Shown here in pieces: positions 26,961 through 35,008 of a stretch of 64,000 nucleotides of DNA. The DNA comes from Amphritea balenae (GTDB taxonomy: Bacteria; Pseudomonadota; Gammaproteobacteria; Pseudomonadales; Balneatricaceae): NCBI RefSeq assembly GCF_003858655.1, contig NZ_RQXV01000004.1, forward strand, positions 1 to 64,000. Direction: 5' to 3'. Positions within the stretch are counted from its first letter, which is position 1. Each line of letters opens with the position of its first letter. Both the position numbers and the translations under genes were made by a program. The notes beneath the pieces are model-generated. The model saw nothing but the letters and a program-made list of their open reading frames with translations. It searched no databases and was not told where the DNA came from.

Positions 26961-27860
26961 ATGCCAATGAATACTGAAAGTGCGCAGCCGTTGCTGAGTC
27001 AGGCGGTGGCAGAGTTAACCGAATCGGTACGGGTTATCGACGAAAATGGTGAGAGCCGGGTCGTGCAGATCGCCTGCGAACGACCGCTTACTATTTATCT
27101 GAATAAACGGGAGATTGTTACCCTGATGACCTTGGGGGGAGATCCCGAAGCGCTGGTGCTGGGATACCTGCGTAATCAGGGATTTATCCATCGTCTGGAA
27201 GAAGTATTAGCGATTCAGGTGGACTGGGAGGTTGAATCAGCCGCAGTAGTGACTGATGGCGAACCGGAAGGGTTGGAGGAGAAACTACAACAGCGTACCG
27301 TGACCTCGGGTTGTGGTCAGGGCACTATGTTTGGCAGCGTAATGGATAAGCTGGCAGAGGTTTCATTGCCTAGGGCTGAAGTGAAACAGAGTACGGTGTA
27401 TGGCTTGTTACATAACCTCAATCTGCACAATGAAACTTATAAGAATGCCGGCGGTGTACACGGCTGCGCTATCTGTGAAGAGGATCAGGTGATCGCCTTT
27501 GTCGAAGATGTGGGTCGGCATAATGCAGTAGATACGTTAGCCGGCAGAATGTGGCTGGATGGCATCAGCGAGGCGAATAAAACCTTCTATACCACCGGGC
27601 GACTGACCTCGGAGATGGTGATAAAGGTGGCGCAAATAGGTATCCCGGTGCTGTTGTCTCGTTCCGGTGTAACACAGATGGGCCTGGGACTGGCCCGTGA
27701 GCTGGGGATAACAATGCTGGCCCGGGCTAAAGGTAAACACTTTCTGGTGTTCAGTGGTGAAGAGACACTGGAGTTGGATGCCATGCCTCAAGCTAAGACA
27801 CCAGAAAAGACACAAGCTAAAGGGCAGCAGAGTAACAGAGCAGTGGATGCTATTTCATGA
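26961..27860 (+). CDS. fdhD: FdhD, sulfur-transfer factor for formate dehydrogenase
   Basis: A 299-residue protein of the FdhD family, which transfers sulfur from IscS to the molybdopterin cofactor of formate dehydrogenase. Visible: R-P-L-T-I-Y-L-N near residue 41, VLGYLRNQGFI, T-S-G-C-G-Q-G-T near 115, GGVHGCAICEED near 160, VGRHNAVDTLAG, TGRLTSEMVIKVAQIGIPVL and R-S-G-V-T-Q-M-G. The loop holds only one cysteine (S-G-C-G) instead of the C-x-x-C of E. coli FdhD, which is common in this branch. A second ATG two codons in may be the true start. It overlaps the next gene by four bases (ATGA). Confidence 0.93.
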   Translation: MPMNTESAQPLLSQAVAELTESVRVIDENGESRVVQIACERPLTIYLNKREIVTLMTLGGDPEALVLGYLRNQGFIHRLEEVLAIQVDWEVESAAVVTDGEPEGLEEKLQQRTVTSGCGQGTMFGSVMDKLAEVSLPRAEVKQSTVYGLLHNLNLHNETYKNAGGVHGCAICEEDQVIAFVEDVGRHNAVDTLAGRMWLDGISEANKTFYTTGRLTSEMVIKVAQIGIPVLLSRSGVTQMGLGLARELGITMLARAKGKHFLVFSGEETLELDAMPQAKTPEKTQAKGQQSNRAVDAIS

Positions 27861-28765
27861 GTAATATGCCAGCGGTGTTTATGAATGTCCGTCAAGTGAC
27901 GGAGTATCTGAACCTGAATGAGAAAAAGATCTATGCCATGGCGGCCGAGGGGCAGATTCCGGCGACTAAGCTAACTGGAAAATGGTTATTCCCCAAAGCG
28001 CTGGTGGACCGTTGGTTACTTGAGAGCTGTCATGGTGGTCTGATGACCGACCGGCTGATTTTAGGTGGTAGCGATGACCCTCTGTTGCAGGCGGTGGCAA
28101 TCCGCTTAACCCATAAGCTCAGAACTAAGGCGTTGTTTGGCTATACCGTGACCGGCACTAAGCTGGGTCTGGAGCTGTTAGCTAAAGGGCATGCCGATGC
28201 TTGCGCCATCCACTGGGGACGGATGGAAGAAAGTGAGGTGCGACATCCAGCCTTGTTGCAGCAATATCCTGAGTCCCGAAACTGGATTCTGGTGCACCTT
28301 TTCTGCCGTAGCCAGGGGTTGGTTGTTCGTAGCCAGGATCAGTATCGATTGGAAGATCCGCTGCAGGCACTGGATTACCGGACCCGTTGGGTGGTACGCC
28401 AGGAAGGCGCAGGCGCCCAGCGTTTTCTGAAAGAGTGGTTAGTAGGTCATGCTCGTCCTTATGAGCAGCTTACGGTGAGCAGTACTGTTTTTTCTGAGCG
28501 TGAGCTGGCATCCGCTATAGCCAAGGGTGAAGCAGATATAGGCCCAGGGACACTCAGTGCTGCAAAAGAGTTTGGTCTGGGATTTATTCCCGGCTGCGAG
28601 GAAAGTTTCGATCTGGTGGTGCCGCGTAATGTCTATTTTCGTCGTTTACTTCAGCAGCTATTTGAATTCCTGCAAAGCCCGGATGGCATCATGCTGGCAC
28701 AAAACCTCCAGGGCTATGATCTGAGTCGCAGCGGCCGGTTGGTGTGGAGTGCCGATGGCGAATAA
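27857..28765 (+). CDS. HTH (excisionase-type) regulator with periplasmic-binding-like ligand domain
   Basis: A 302-residue cytoplasmic protein with an excisionase/MerR-like helix-turn-helix (residues 8-55; VRQVTEYLNLNEKKIYAMAA and I-P-A-T-K-L-T-G-K-W-L-F-P) and a PBP-like domain (about 65-290). The latter family occurs in molybdate/tungstate- and formate-linked regulators. It has no signal peptide. Coupling to fdhD by a four-base overlap suggests it senses a cofactor metal or oxyanion and tunes the island, but this is inference. It converges with the kinase gene. Confidence 0.82.
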   Translation: MSNMPAVFMNVRQVTEYLNLNEKKIYAMAAEGQIPATKLTGKWLFPKALVDRWLLESCHGGLMTDRLILGGSDDPLLQAVAIRLTHKLRTKALFGYTVTGTKLGLELLAKGHADACAIHWGRMEESEVRHPALLQQYPESRNWILVHLFCRSQGLVVRSQDQYRLEDPLQALDYRTRWVVRQEGAGAQRFLKEWLVGHARPYEQLTVSSTVFSERELASAIAKGEADIGPGTLSAAKEFGLGFIPGCEESFDLVVPRNVYFRRLLQQLFEFLQSPDGIMLAQNLQGYDLSRSGRLVWSADGE

Positions 28766-28808
28766 AGTTCTTTATACCTCTTAAAACGACCTTTGATCCA
28801 TCGTTGGC

Positions 28809-30941
28809 TTATTCGCTGGTCAGGGCGCGGCGATTAGTCCGGTCAGCTGCTGCCAGTCCGTCGAGAATACCCTCCAGTTCGTTATCTGTGGATATGTTTG
28901 CCTGTTGCAGCAGGTAGACCGAAAAGACAGTGCCTTCTCCCAGCCTGGACGATACGGTGATATCGCCACCATGACGCCGGATAATGCCGTAACTCACTGA
29001 AAGACCAAGGCCTGTGCCGCTTTCTTTGGTGGTAAAGAAAGGATCGAAGATATGTTTCAGGTTATCTTCACTGATTCCTTTGCCACGATCCTTGATCTGT
29101 ATAACCACACCTTTGATTTCACCGTCCTCAAGCCAGTTGGCAGTGTGTAGCTGGACTTTGCCCGGTCCTTCCAGAGCGTGAGACGCGTTGATTATAAGAT
29201 TGACCAGTACCTGTTGTAGCTGTTGGTAATTCACTTCTGCCGGACAACTGGCTTTAAAGCTCTTTTCTATTGTGACCTGCTGCTTTTCAAGCGCATGGGA
29301 CACCAGTAACAAGGTGTCTTCTATCAGCGGGCTGATCTGATGGCTTTCATAGCCGTCAACGTAATGATCCGGACGACTGTACTGGAGAAGATTGTTAATC
29401 AGTGACCGAATGCGATATACCTGTCGGATGATCATATCGACCTCTTCCCGGGCCGGTTCTACGGCATCACCCAGCTCTGCTACCAGAAGATCGATGTTAC
29501 CCAGTATCACCGCTGCGGGGTTGTTGATCTCGTGTGCGATACCTGCGGTCAGCTCACCTAATACTGCCAGTTTTTCATTATCTAATAGTTTTTCCCGGGT
29601 GGTTTTCAGTAGGCGTATATGCTGTTTAAGGGCCTCTGTTCTGTTACGCAGTGAACGGGTGCGCTGTTCTACCGTAAGCTCCAGTTGGTCCCTGGCCTGG
29701 AGTATCTCCTGCTCCCGACTCTCTAACAGATCCAGCATAGCGTCGAACTGTCGGGCCAGGTCGACCAGTTCGTCTGAGGTGTTGAGTTGACCGATACGGG
29801 GTTGAATTGAACCATCATCGCGTACTGAGGTAACCACCGAATGGATTCGTGCCAGTGGGTTTAGCAGTAAACGGGTGTGGATAAGTATGACAAACCCGGA
29901 TACCAGCATGATCAGTCCAATCAGGCTGGCTGATTCGAACAGAGTCTTATAGTAAATTTTGCTGAATGGCGCTTCGGTAAAGCCGGTATAGATCATGCCG
30001 ATCCGCTTACCGTTCAGGTCAGAGAGAGGCTGATAGGCAGAAACATACCAATCGTTAACTACAAAGGCCCGGTCGAGCCATTTTTGGCCCTGGCCCATAA
30101 CGTGTTTGTGCACTTCTGCGGAAACCCGGGTGCCGATCGCCCGTTCCTGCAACGACAGTTCTTTGTTACTACCGATACTCTGCTTTTGCGGCACGTTTGT
30201 ACTGATACGCACATCATCCAGAAACAGTGTGACTGTGCCAATACCCCCTGCCGGAAGTGTGCCTGGGCCGTAAACCAGATCACGAATAGTATCGACAGCC
30301 TGGGTGGTATTGTTGAGGATGCTGCCTGAGTCGAGAATACCTATCAGCTTGCCGAACTTATCCTTAACCGGAACCAGTGCTCTCAGTACCATCGCTTTAT
30401 CTTCTACCGCACGGTTACTGGGAAGCGCCCTTGGGGTTTCGGTTAACGGGATCTGGGCCAGTTTTTCCAGATCGGCGCTGATCCGGTCAAGCATCTGCGA
30501 ATCCAATACTGTCAGACCTTTAAGTTGCTCTCCCTGGTACAGGCGCGGCAACAGTGATGCTAACGATGGGTCCTTAATATCAGCGATCAGGTCGGTTGGT
30601 AGAAAGCGCAGGAAATCCAGTCCACGGCTGTTACGGATCTCCAGCATTTGTATCTGGATGGAACGTTGATCACCCAGTTGCAGGTGGGTGCGAAATTCAT
30701 AGCTGCCCGCTAACTGATTCAGGGTGTTGAGCTGCTCCTGCTGCATAATATCCAGCGTGCCCTGGGCAACAGCAAGGTCTGCGCTGACCTTCATGTAGAG
30801 TTGGCGATCGGTATAACTGCTGGCCCAGTAGGCTGCCATAATGACAAAACCGATAGCCGTGAGGATCAGGGGTAGCAGGGTTAGCAGTAACAGTTTATTG
30901 CGTAATGAACTGTTAATTTTATGCCACAACGCCGATATCAC
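28809..30941 (-). CDS. NtrB-like sensor histidine kinase with double Cache domain
   Basis: A 710-residue inner-membrane kinase. TM helices at about 18-38 and 335-357 enclose a large periplasmic Cache-type domain of about 300 residues. HAMP (about 360-410), a coiled coil, HisKA with G-E-L-T-A-G-I-A-H-E-I-N-N-P, and an ATPase with D-R-G-K-G-I and GTGLGLSVSYGIIRRHGG follow. The HisKA motif with HEINNP is typical of kinases that act on sigma-54 activators. It overlaps the activator gene by four bases. The ligand is unknown; formate or an oxyanion is plausible from the neighbours. Confidence 0.9.
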   Translation of the reverse strand: MISALWHKINSSLRNKLLLLTLLPLILTAIGFVIMAAYWASSYTDRQLYMKVSADLAVAQGTLDIMQQEQLNTLNQLAGSYEFRTHLQLGDQRSIQIQMLEIRNSRGLDFLRFLPTDLIADIKDPSLASLLPRLYQGEQLKGLTVLDSQMLDRISADLEKLAQIPLTETPRALPSNRAVEDKAMVLRALVPVKDKFGKLIGILDSGSILNNTTQAVDTIRDLVYGPGTLPAGGIGTVTLFLDDVRISTNVPQKQSIGSNKELSLQERAIGTRVSAEVHKHVMGQGQKWLDRAFVVNDWYVSAYQPLSDLNGKRIGMIYTGFTEAPFSKIYYKTLFESASLIGLIMLVSGFVILIHTRLLLNPLARIHSVVTSVRDDGSIQPRIGQLNTSDELVDLARQFDAMLDLLESREQEILQARDQLELTVEQRTRSLRNRTEALKQHIRLLKTTREKLLDNEKLAVLGELTAGIAHEINNPAAVILGNIDLLVAELGDAVEPAREEVDMIIRQVYRIRSLINNLLQYSRPDHYVDGYESHQISPLIEDTLLLVSHALEKQQVTIEKSFKASCPAEVNYQQLQQVLVNLIINASHALEGPGKVQLHTANWLEDGEIKGVVIQIKDRGKGISEDNLKHIFDPFFTTKESGTGLGLSVSYGIIRRHGGDITVSSRLGEGTVFSVYLLQQANISTDNELEGILDGLAAADRTNRRALTSE

Positions 30942-32335
30942 AGGCTTAACTCACACTCGGGGGACGGTTCTTCAGCTGCAGCCCAGTTGGAAAGCTTGCG
31001 ATCCAGAGTCTTGCGTGACACGCCCAGATCACGGGCGGCAGAGGATTTATTACCTTTATGCTGCTCGAGTGTCAGCAGAATATGATGCTTTTCTACCGCC
31101 TCCATCGACCAGCCGGCAAAACTAGCGCCGGCTTTTGCCACATCGGCGCTTTGTTCGCGGAAATAATCCGCAGGCAACTTGCCTAGCAGAATGCAGCGTT
31201 CAATCAGGTTTTTCAGCTCGCGGATATTGCCCGGCCAATGGTAGTGCTGCATCTCTTTCAGGTCATCGTGACTGAAAGGGATCGCGGGCAGGCTAAGTTC
31301 GTGGGCCAGCTTATTAGAAAAATGGTGGATCAGTTCGGGAATATCCTCGCGGCGGTCCCGCAATGGTGGCAGGGTAATACTTAATACATTCAGGCGGTAA
31401 TAAAGGTCTTCGCGGAAGCGGCCTGCCGCGACTTCCTCTTTTAATTGTCGGTTAGTGGCGGCGATGATTCGCACATCGATATTGATCTCCTGCTCACTGC
31501 CGACCGGACGTACCGCTTTCTGCTCCAGAGCTCGCAGTAGTTTGGCCTGCATCAATAGCGGCATTTCGCCGACTTCATCTAGAAACAACGTACCGCCATT
31601 GGCGAAGTTGAACAGGCCGTCGCGGGCTTTAATTGCCCCGGTGAATGAGCCTTTAGTGTGGCCAAACAATTCAGCTTCTAAAAGGTCCGGAGAAACCGCA
31701 CCACAGTTAATAGGTACAAAAGCGCCACGTCGGCTACTGAACTGATGCAGCATCCGCGCTGCCAGTTCTTTACCGGTACCCGATTCGCCTTCAATCATTA
31801 CCGCAGACGGGGTGGGAGCAACCCGGTGGATAACCTCCTGCACCTGATAAATAGCAGGGCTGTTACCTATCATGCTGGTGGTAGGAAAGGCGCTTTCGAC
31901 CTCTCGCTGCAGGACAAAATTTGTCCGGGCCATCGCGCGCCGTTCAAGGCAACGATCGACCGCGTTCATCATCTGCTCAAGCCGGAAAGGCTTAAGGATA
32001 AAGTCGCTGGCACCGGCCCGTAGCGCCTGGATGGCAGTTTCAAGATCGGCATAAGCGGTCATAAAGATAACGTCGCTGCTGCGTTCAGTTTGCTGTAGTG
32101 CTTCGTGCCACTCCATGCCAGAGCGGCCGGGTAGTTTGATATCAACAATCAGCAGATCGAAGTGACAGCGTTTGCGTAACTCTTCAGCTTCTTCAACACT
32201 GCCGGCGGTTTCCACCAGGGCAAATTTTTTCTGCAGAGCCTTATTCAGGAAGCTACACATTCCCGGTTCATCATCGACAACCAGAACTGAAACTGCCATC
32301 GGATTAGAATCGGACTTATTTGAATCCATTTTCAT
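30938..32335 (-). CDS. NtrC-family sigma-54 response regulator
   Basis: A 465-residue three-domain activator from the ATG at 32335 (a TTG eight codons upstream is less likely). The receiver has V-L-V-V-D-D-E-P-G and the phospho-Asp in LLIVDIKLPGRSG. The AAA+ domain has Walker A G-E-S-G-T-G-K-E, the sigma-54 contact loop G-S-F-T-G-A, and E-V-G-E-M-P. The C-terminal Fis-type HTH has KSSAARDLGVSRKTLDRKL. It is the only sigma-54 activator in the window and lies between sigma-54 promoter candidates sharing a palindrome, so it is the best candidate regulator of the formate/tungstate genes. A perfect copy of that palindrome lies 57 bases upstream of its own start, allowing autoregulation. Confidence 0.92.
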   Translation of the reverse strand: MKMDSNKSDSNPMAVSVLVVDDEPGMCSFLNKALQKKFALVETAGSVEEAEELRKRCHFDLLIVDIKLPGRSGMEWHEALQQTERSSDVIFMTAYADLETAIQALRAGASDFILKPFRLEQMMNAVDRCLERRAMARTNFVLQREVESAFPTTSMIGNSPAIYQVQEVIHRVAPTPSAVMIEGESGTGKELAARMLHQFSSRRGAFVPINCGAVSPDLLEAELFGHTKGSFTGAIKARDGLFNFANGGTLFLDEVGEMPLLMQAKLLRALEQKAVRPVGSEQEINIDVRIIAATNRQLKEEVAAGRFREDLYYRLNVLSITLPPLRDRREDIPELIHHFSNKLAHELSLPAIPFSHDDLKEMQHYHWPGNIRELKNLIERCILLGKLPADYFREQSADVAKAGASFAGWSMEAVEKHHILLTLEQHKGNKSSAARDLGVSRKTLDRKLSNWAAAEEPSPECELSL

Positions 32336-32392
32336 TAAAGTCTCTCTGCATAACCTCAACGGAGGAGGTTGAGGTCGGAATTAATTGCGCTC

Positions 32393-32407
32393 GGGACAAA
32401 ATGTCCC
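32393..32407. promoter_or_regulatory. Palindromic upstream activator site in the regulator/tupA gap
   Basis: GGGACAAAATGTCCC is a perfect palindrome with the same arms and 3-base centre as the site at 26834. It lies in the 349-base gap between the divergent response regulator and tupA genes, 174 bases upstream of the tupA sigma-54 promoter. No gene is seen in this gap. Confidence 0.8.
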
Positions 32408-32580
32408 GCTGAATGTATTGGTTGGTCATTATGACCCATAAGTCCGGTTTTGCGGATACAACTATTGTCTTGGTTGCTCTGGATCAATCTCGGCAACAAA
32501 AAATAGCAATAACAGCAGGGGCCTTGCGATACGGGGTTTTAGCCCGACTCTAGCGCAGTGTTTTTAGCCTGACAGGGGGT

Positions 32581-32596
32581 TGGCATTCAAATTGCT
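32581..32596 (+). promoter_or_regulatory. Sigma-54 (-24/-12) promoter for the tup-mob-moe operon
   Basis: TGGCATTCAAATTGCT matches the consensus at 10 of 12 positions (TGGCA and TTGCT intact) with exact GG-N10-GC spacing. It lies about 90 bases upstream of the tupA ATG and downstream of the palindrome at 32393. Confidence 0.78.
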
Positions 32597-32684
32597 CTAT
32601 AGAGGATAAGTAATGGGGGAGTAGCCAGGTAAAAAGGCTGCAGCTACAAAAAATGATCAACCACTCTTTTTGAGCGTAATAACA

Positions 32685-33512
32685 ATGAAAAAATGGATCA
32701 CATCACTGTTGTCCGCAGCGCTGCTTAGCTGCCTGTCGCTCTCTGTGCTGGCAGAAGAAAATATTATCCGACTGGCAACCACAACCAGCACCTACAATTC
32801 TGGTCTGCTGAATAAACTGTTGCCGGTATTTGAACAAAAGTTCGGCACCAAAGTTCACGTGATTGCGGTTGGCACCGGTAAAGCGCTGCGCATGGGGCGG
32901 GATGGTGATGTTGACCTGGTTATGACCCACGCTCCGATCGCTGAAAAAGCATTTATCGATCAGGGCCATGGGGTCGAGCCGAAAAGCGTGATGTATAACG
33001 ATTTTGTGCTGATCGGGCCGGACTCTGATCCTGCTGCAATCAAAGGTGCAGCTGATGTAGCTGAGGCGTTGCGTGCAATTGCCGACAGCAAGGCACAGTT
33101 TATCTCCCGCGGTGATGATTCAGGTACCCATAAGAAAGAGTTGAAGCTATGGCAGATGTCGGGATCAGCCCCAGGTTTTGATGGCTATAAAGAGATCGGT
33201 CAGGGCATGGGTAAAGTGCTACAGGTCTCCGATGAACTGCAAGGTTATACCATGACCGATCGTGGCACCTGGCTGGCTTATCAGGCGCGCTTGCAGCTTA
33301 AATTGATGGTCGCAGGTGATCAGCGTTTATTTAATCCTTATCAGGTGATTCTGGTGAATCCTGAGCGTTATCAAGGGCTGAATACTAAAGGCGCACGGGA
33401 TTTAGCGCAGTGGTTAGTTTCAACGGAGGGGCAACGCATGATCAATGATTTCCGAATCAATGGTGAAGTGCTGTTCCATGGTTCAGCGCAACAGGCCGTG
33501 ACAATTAACTAA
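32685..33512 (+). CDS. tupA: Tungstate ABC transporter substrate-binding protein TupA
   Basis: A 275-residue periplasmic protein with a signal peptide ending L-A-E (about residue 24). The mature protein opens with the TupA motif IRLATTTSTYNSGLL and has HVIAVGTGKALRMGRDGDVD and FISRGDDSGTHKKELKLW, the oxyanion-binding segments that distinguish TupA from ModA. ATG at 32685 gives a normal signal peptide; a TTG five codons earlier is possible. It leads a plus-strand operon with permease, ATPase and cofactor genes. Confidence 0.93.
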   Translation: MKKWITSLLSAALLSCLSLSVLAEENIIRLATTTSTYNSGLLNKLLPVFEQKFGTKVHVIAVGTGKALRMGRDGDVDLVMTHAPIAEKAFIDQGHGVEPKSVMYNDFVLIGPDSDPAAIKGAADVAEALRAIADSKAQFISRGDDSGTHKKELKLWQMSGSAPGFDGYKEIGQGMGKVLQVSDELQGYTMTDRGTWLAYQARLQLKLMVAGDQRLFNPYQVILVNPERYQGLNTKGARDLAQWLVSTEGQRMINDFRINGEVLFHGSAQQAVTIN

Positions 33513-33555
33513 TGGCGCTGATTAACGAGTCAATAAATTTTGGTAGTGGTTGGTG

Positions 33556-34257
33556 ATGGAGTCAGGATTGCTCGCTACCTGTATGGCTGCACTGGATCTG
33601 CTATTTAGCGGTGATGCCGAGTTGTGGAGCATCATCTGGGTATCGTTCAGGGTTTCGATTACGGCCATCCTACTGTCTCTCGTGCCAGCTATCGCAGTGG
33701 GCTTTATGCTGGCGATGATCGATTTTCCCGGCCGCTGGATGGTTATCGCGTTGTTTAATGCCCTGATGGCTATTCCCACGGTCGTAGTCGGTCTGACGTT
33801 ATACCTGTTGCTTTCACGTAGTGGCCCCTTCGGAGAGATGCATCTGTTATTTAGTCAGCCGGCCATGGTGATCGGTCAGGTGTTGCTCTGTGTGCCTGTG
33901 TTGGTATGTATGAGTCATTCGGCATTTCAGGGACTAGATCGCCGAGCATGGGAAACCGCGCGTACCTTAGGTGCACACTGCAGCCGCGCTGCAATTACCA
34001 TGGTTTGCGAAGCACGGTTTGCTCTGCTGGCCGCGGTATTAGCAGGCTTCAGTCGGATTATTTCTGAAGTGGGTTGTTCGATGATGGTGGGCGGTAACAT
34101 TCTTAGTTACACCCGTAACATCCCGACAGCGATCGCGTTGGAAACCAGTAAAGGGGAGTTTGCGCAGGGTGTTGCATTAGGTTTAGTGCTGCTGTTACTG
34201 GCATTGGTTTTGAATTTCACCCTGGCTTCAGTAAGAGGCAAAGGGCAGTTGGTTTGA
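33556..34257 (+). CDS. tupB: Tungstate ABC transporter permease TupB
   Basis: A 233-residue inner-membrane permease with about five to six transmembrane helices. The family motifs include SIIWVSFRVSITAILLSLVP, ALMAIPTVVVGLTLYLLLSR, and the EAA loop region W-E-T-A-R-T-L-G-A followed by GFSRIISEVGCSMMVGGNI. It starts 43 bases after tupA. ATG at 33556 is preferred over an in-frame TTG two codons upstream. Confidence 0.92.
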   Translation: MESGLLATCMAALDLLFSGDAELWSIIWVSFRVSITAILLSLVPAIAVGFMLAMIDFPGRWMVIALFNALMAIPTVVVGLTLYLLLSRSGPFGEMHLLFSQPAMVIGQVLLCVPVLVCMSHSAFQGLDRRAWETARTLGAHCSRAAITMVCEARFALLAAVLAGFSRIISEVGCSMMVGGNILSYTRNIPTAIALETSKGEFAQGVALGLVLLLLALVLNFTLASVRGKGQLV

Positions 34258-34300
34258 TCGGGTTGCCTTCAATAGGTGGGCATCTGTTAAGAGGTAAAGT

Positions 34301-35008
34301 ATGAGCCTTGAATTAAACGTAGATAATCTGGTTAAAAGTTTTGGCCAGCGCAAGCTGTTTCATGTAGATCAGTTGCGTGTTGGTGAAGGTGAAAGCCTGC
34401 ATCTGAGTGGCGAAAATGGGAGTGGGAAAACCACTCTGATGAAGATCCTGGCTGGTCTGGAAAGACCTTGTAGCGGCCGTGTTATGGTGACGCCCAAGGC
34501 CCGGCGCTGGTGGTCGGACCGGATTCACCCACAAGTGATCTATCTGCATCAGACACCTTACATCTTTAGCGGGGATGTACGGGATAACGTAGCCTATGGT
34601 CTAAGGCTACGTAGCTATAGTCGCCGGGATGTCAAACTTAAAGTACAGCAGGCTCTGGCCTGGGCCCGCCTTGAACATTTAGCTGAGCAGCCCGCCTATG
34701 CCCTTTCCGGAGGAGAGAAACAGCGATTGGCGCTGGCCCGGGCGTGGATACTGGCGCCAAGTTTATTGTTGCTGGATGAGCCGACGGCGAATCTTGATCA
34801 ACACTCGGTCAGAGCGGTGTCGGAGCTGGTAACCCAGTTGCTGGACAAGGGAACAACCGTGATGGTTTCCAGTCATCAGAAGAATGCCGTCACCGATCTG
34901 TGTGGCCGTCGCCTGCACCTTGAGAACCTTGCTTTGCAGGAACTAGGTAACGCCTTCAGCAATGAATTAAATAATGAGCCGGAGTTGAAATACTATGTCC
35001 AACACTGA
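34301..35008 (+). CDS. tupC: Tungstate ABC transporter ATPase TupC
   Basis: A 235-residue ABC ATPase with Walker A G-E-N-G-S-G-K-T-T, Q-loop V-I-Y-L-H-Q-T-P, signature A-L-S-G-G-E-K-Q-R-L, Walker B L-L-L-L-D-E-P-T-A-N-L-D and the H-loop serine-histidine in VSSHQKNAV. It powers the TupAB importer. An AGAGG-like site precedes the ATG. The 3' end overlaps the mob gene by 14 bases. Confidence 0.92.
   Translation: MSLELNVDNLVKSFGQRKLFHVDQLRVGEGESLHLSGENGSGKTTLMKILAGLERPCSGRVMVTPKARRWWSDRIHPQVIYLHQTPYIFSGDVRDNVAYGLRLRSYSRRDVKLKVQQALAWARLEHLAEQPAYALSGGEKQRLALARAWILAPSLLLLDEPTANLDQHSVRAVSELVTQLLDKGTTVMVSSHQKNAVTDLCGRRLHLENLALQELGNAFSNELNNEPELKYYVQH

Noticed and set aside
31912-31926. GGACAAAATTTGTCC inside the response regulator gene as a fourth activator site
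   Set aside because: The arms resemble the motif but the spacing is five bases, not three, and it lies within coding sequence away from a sigma-54 promoter.
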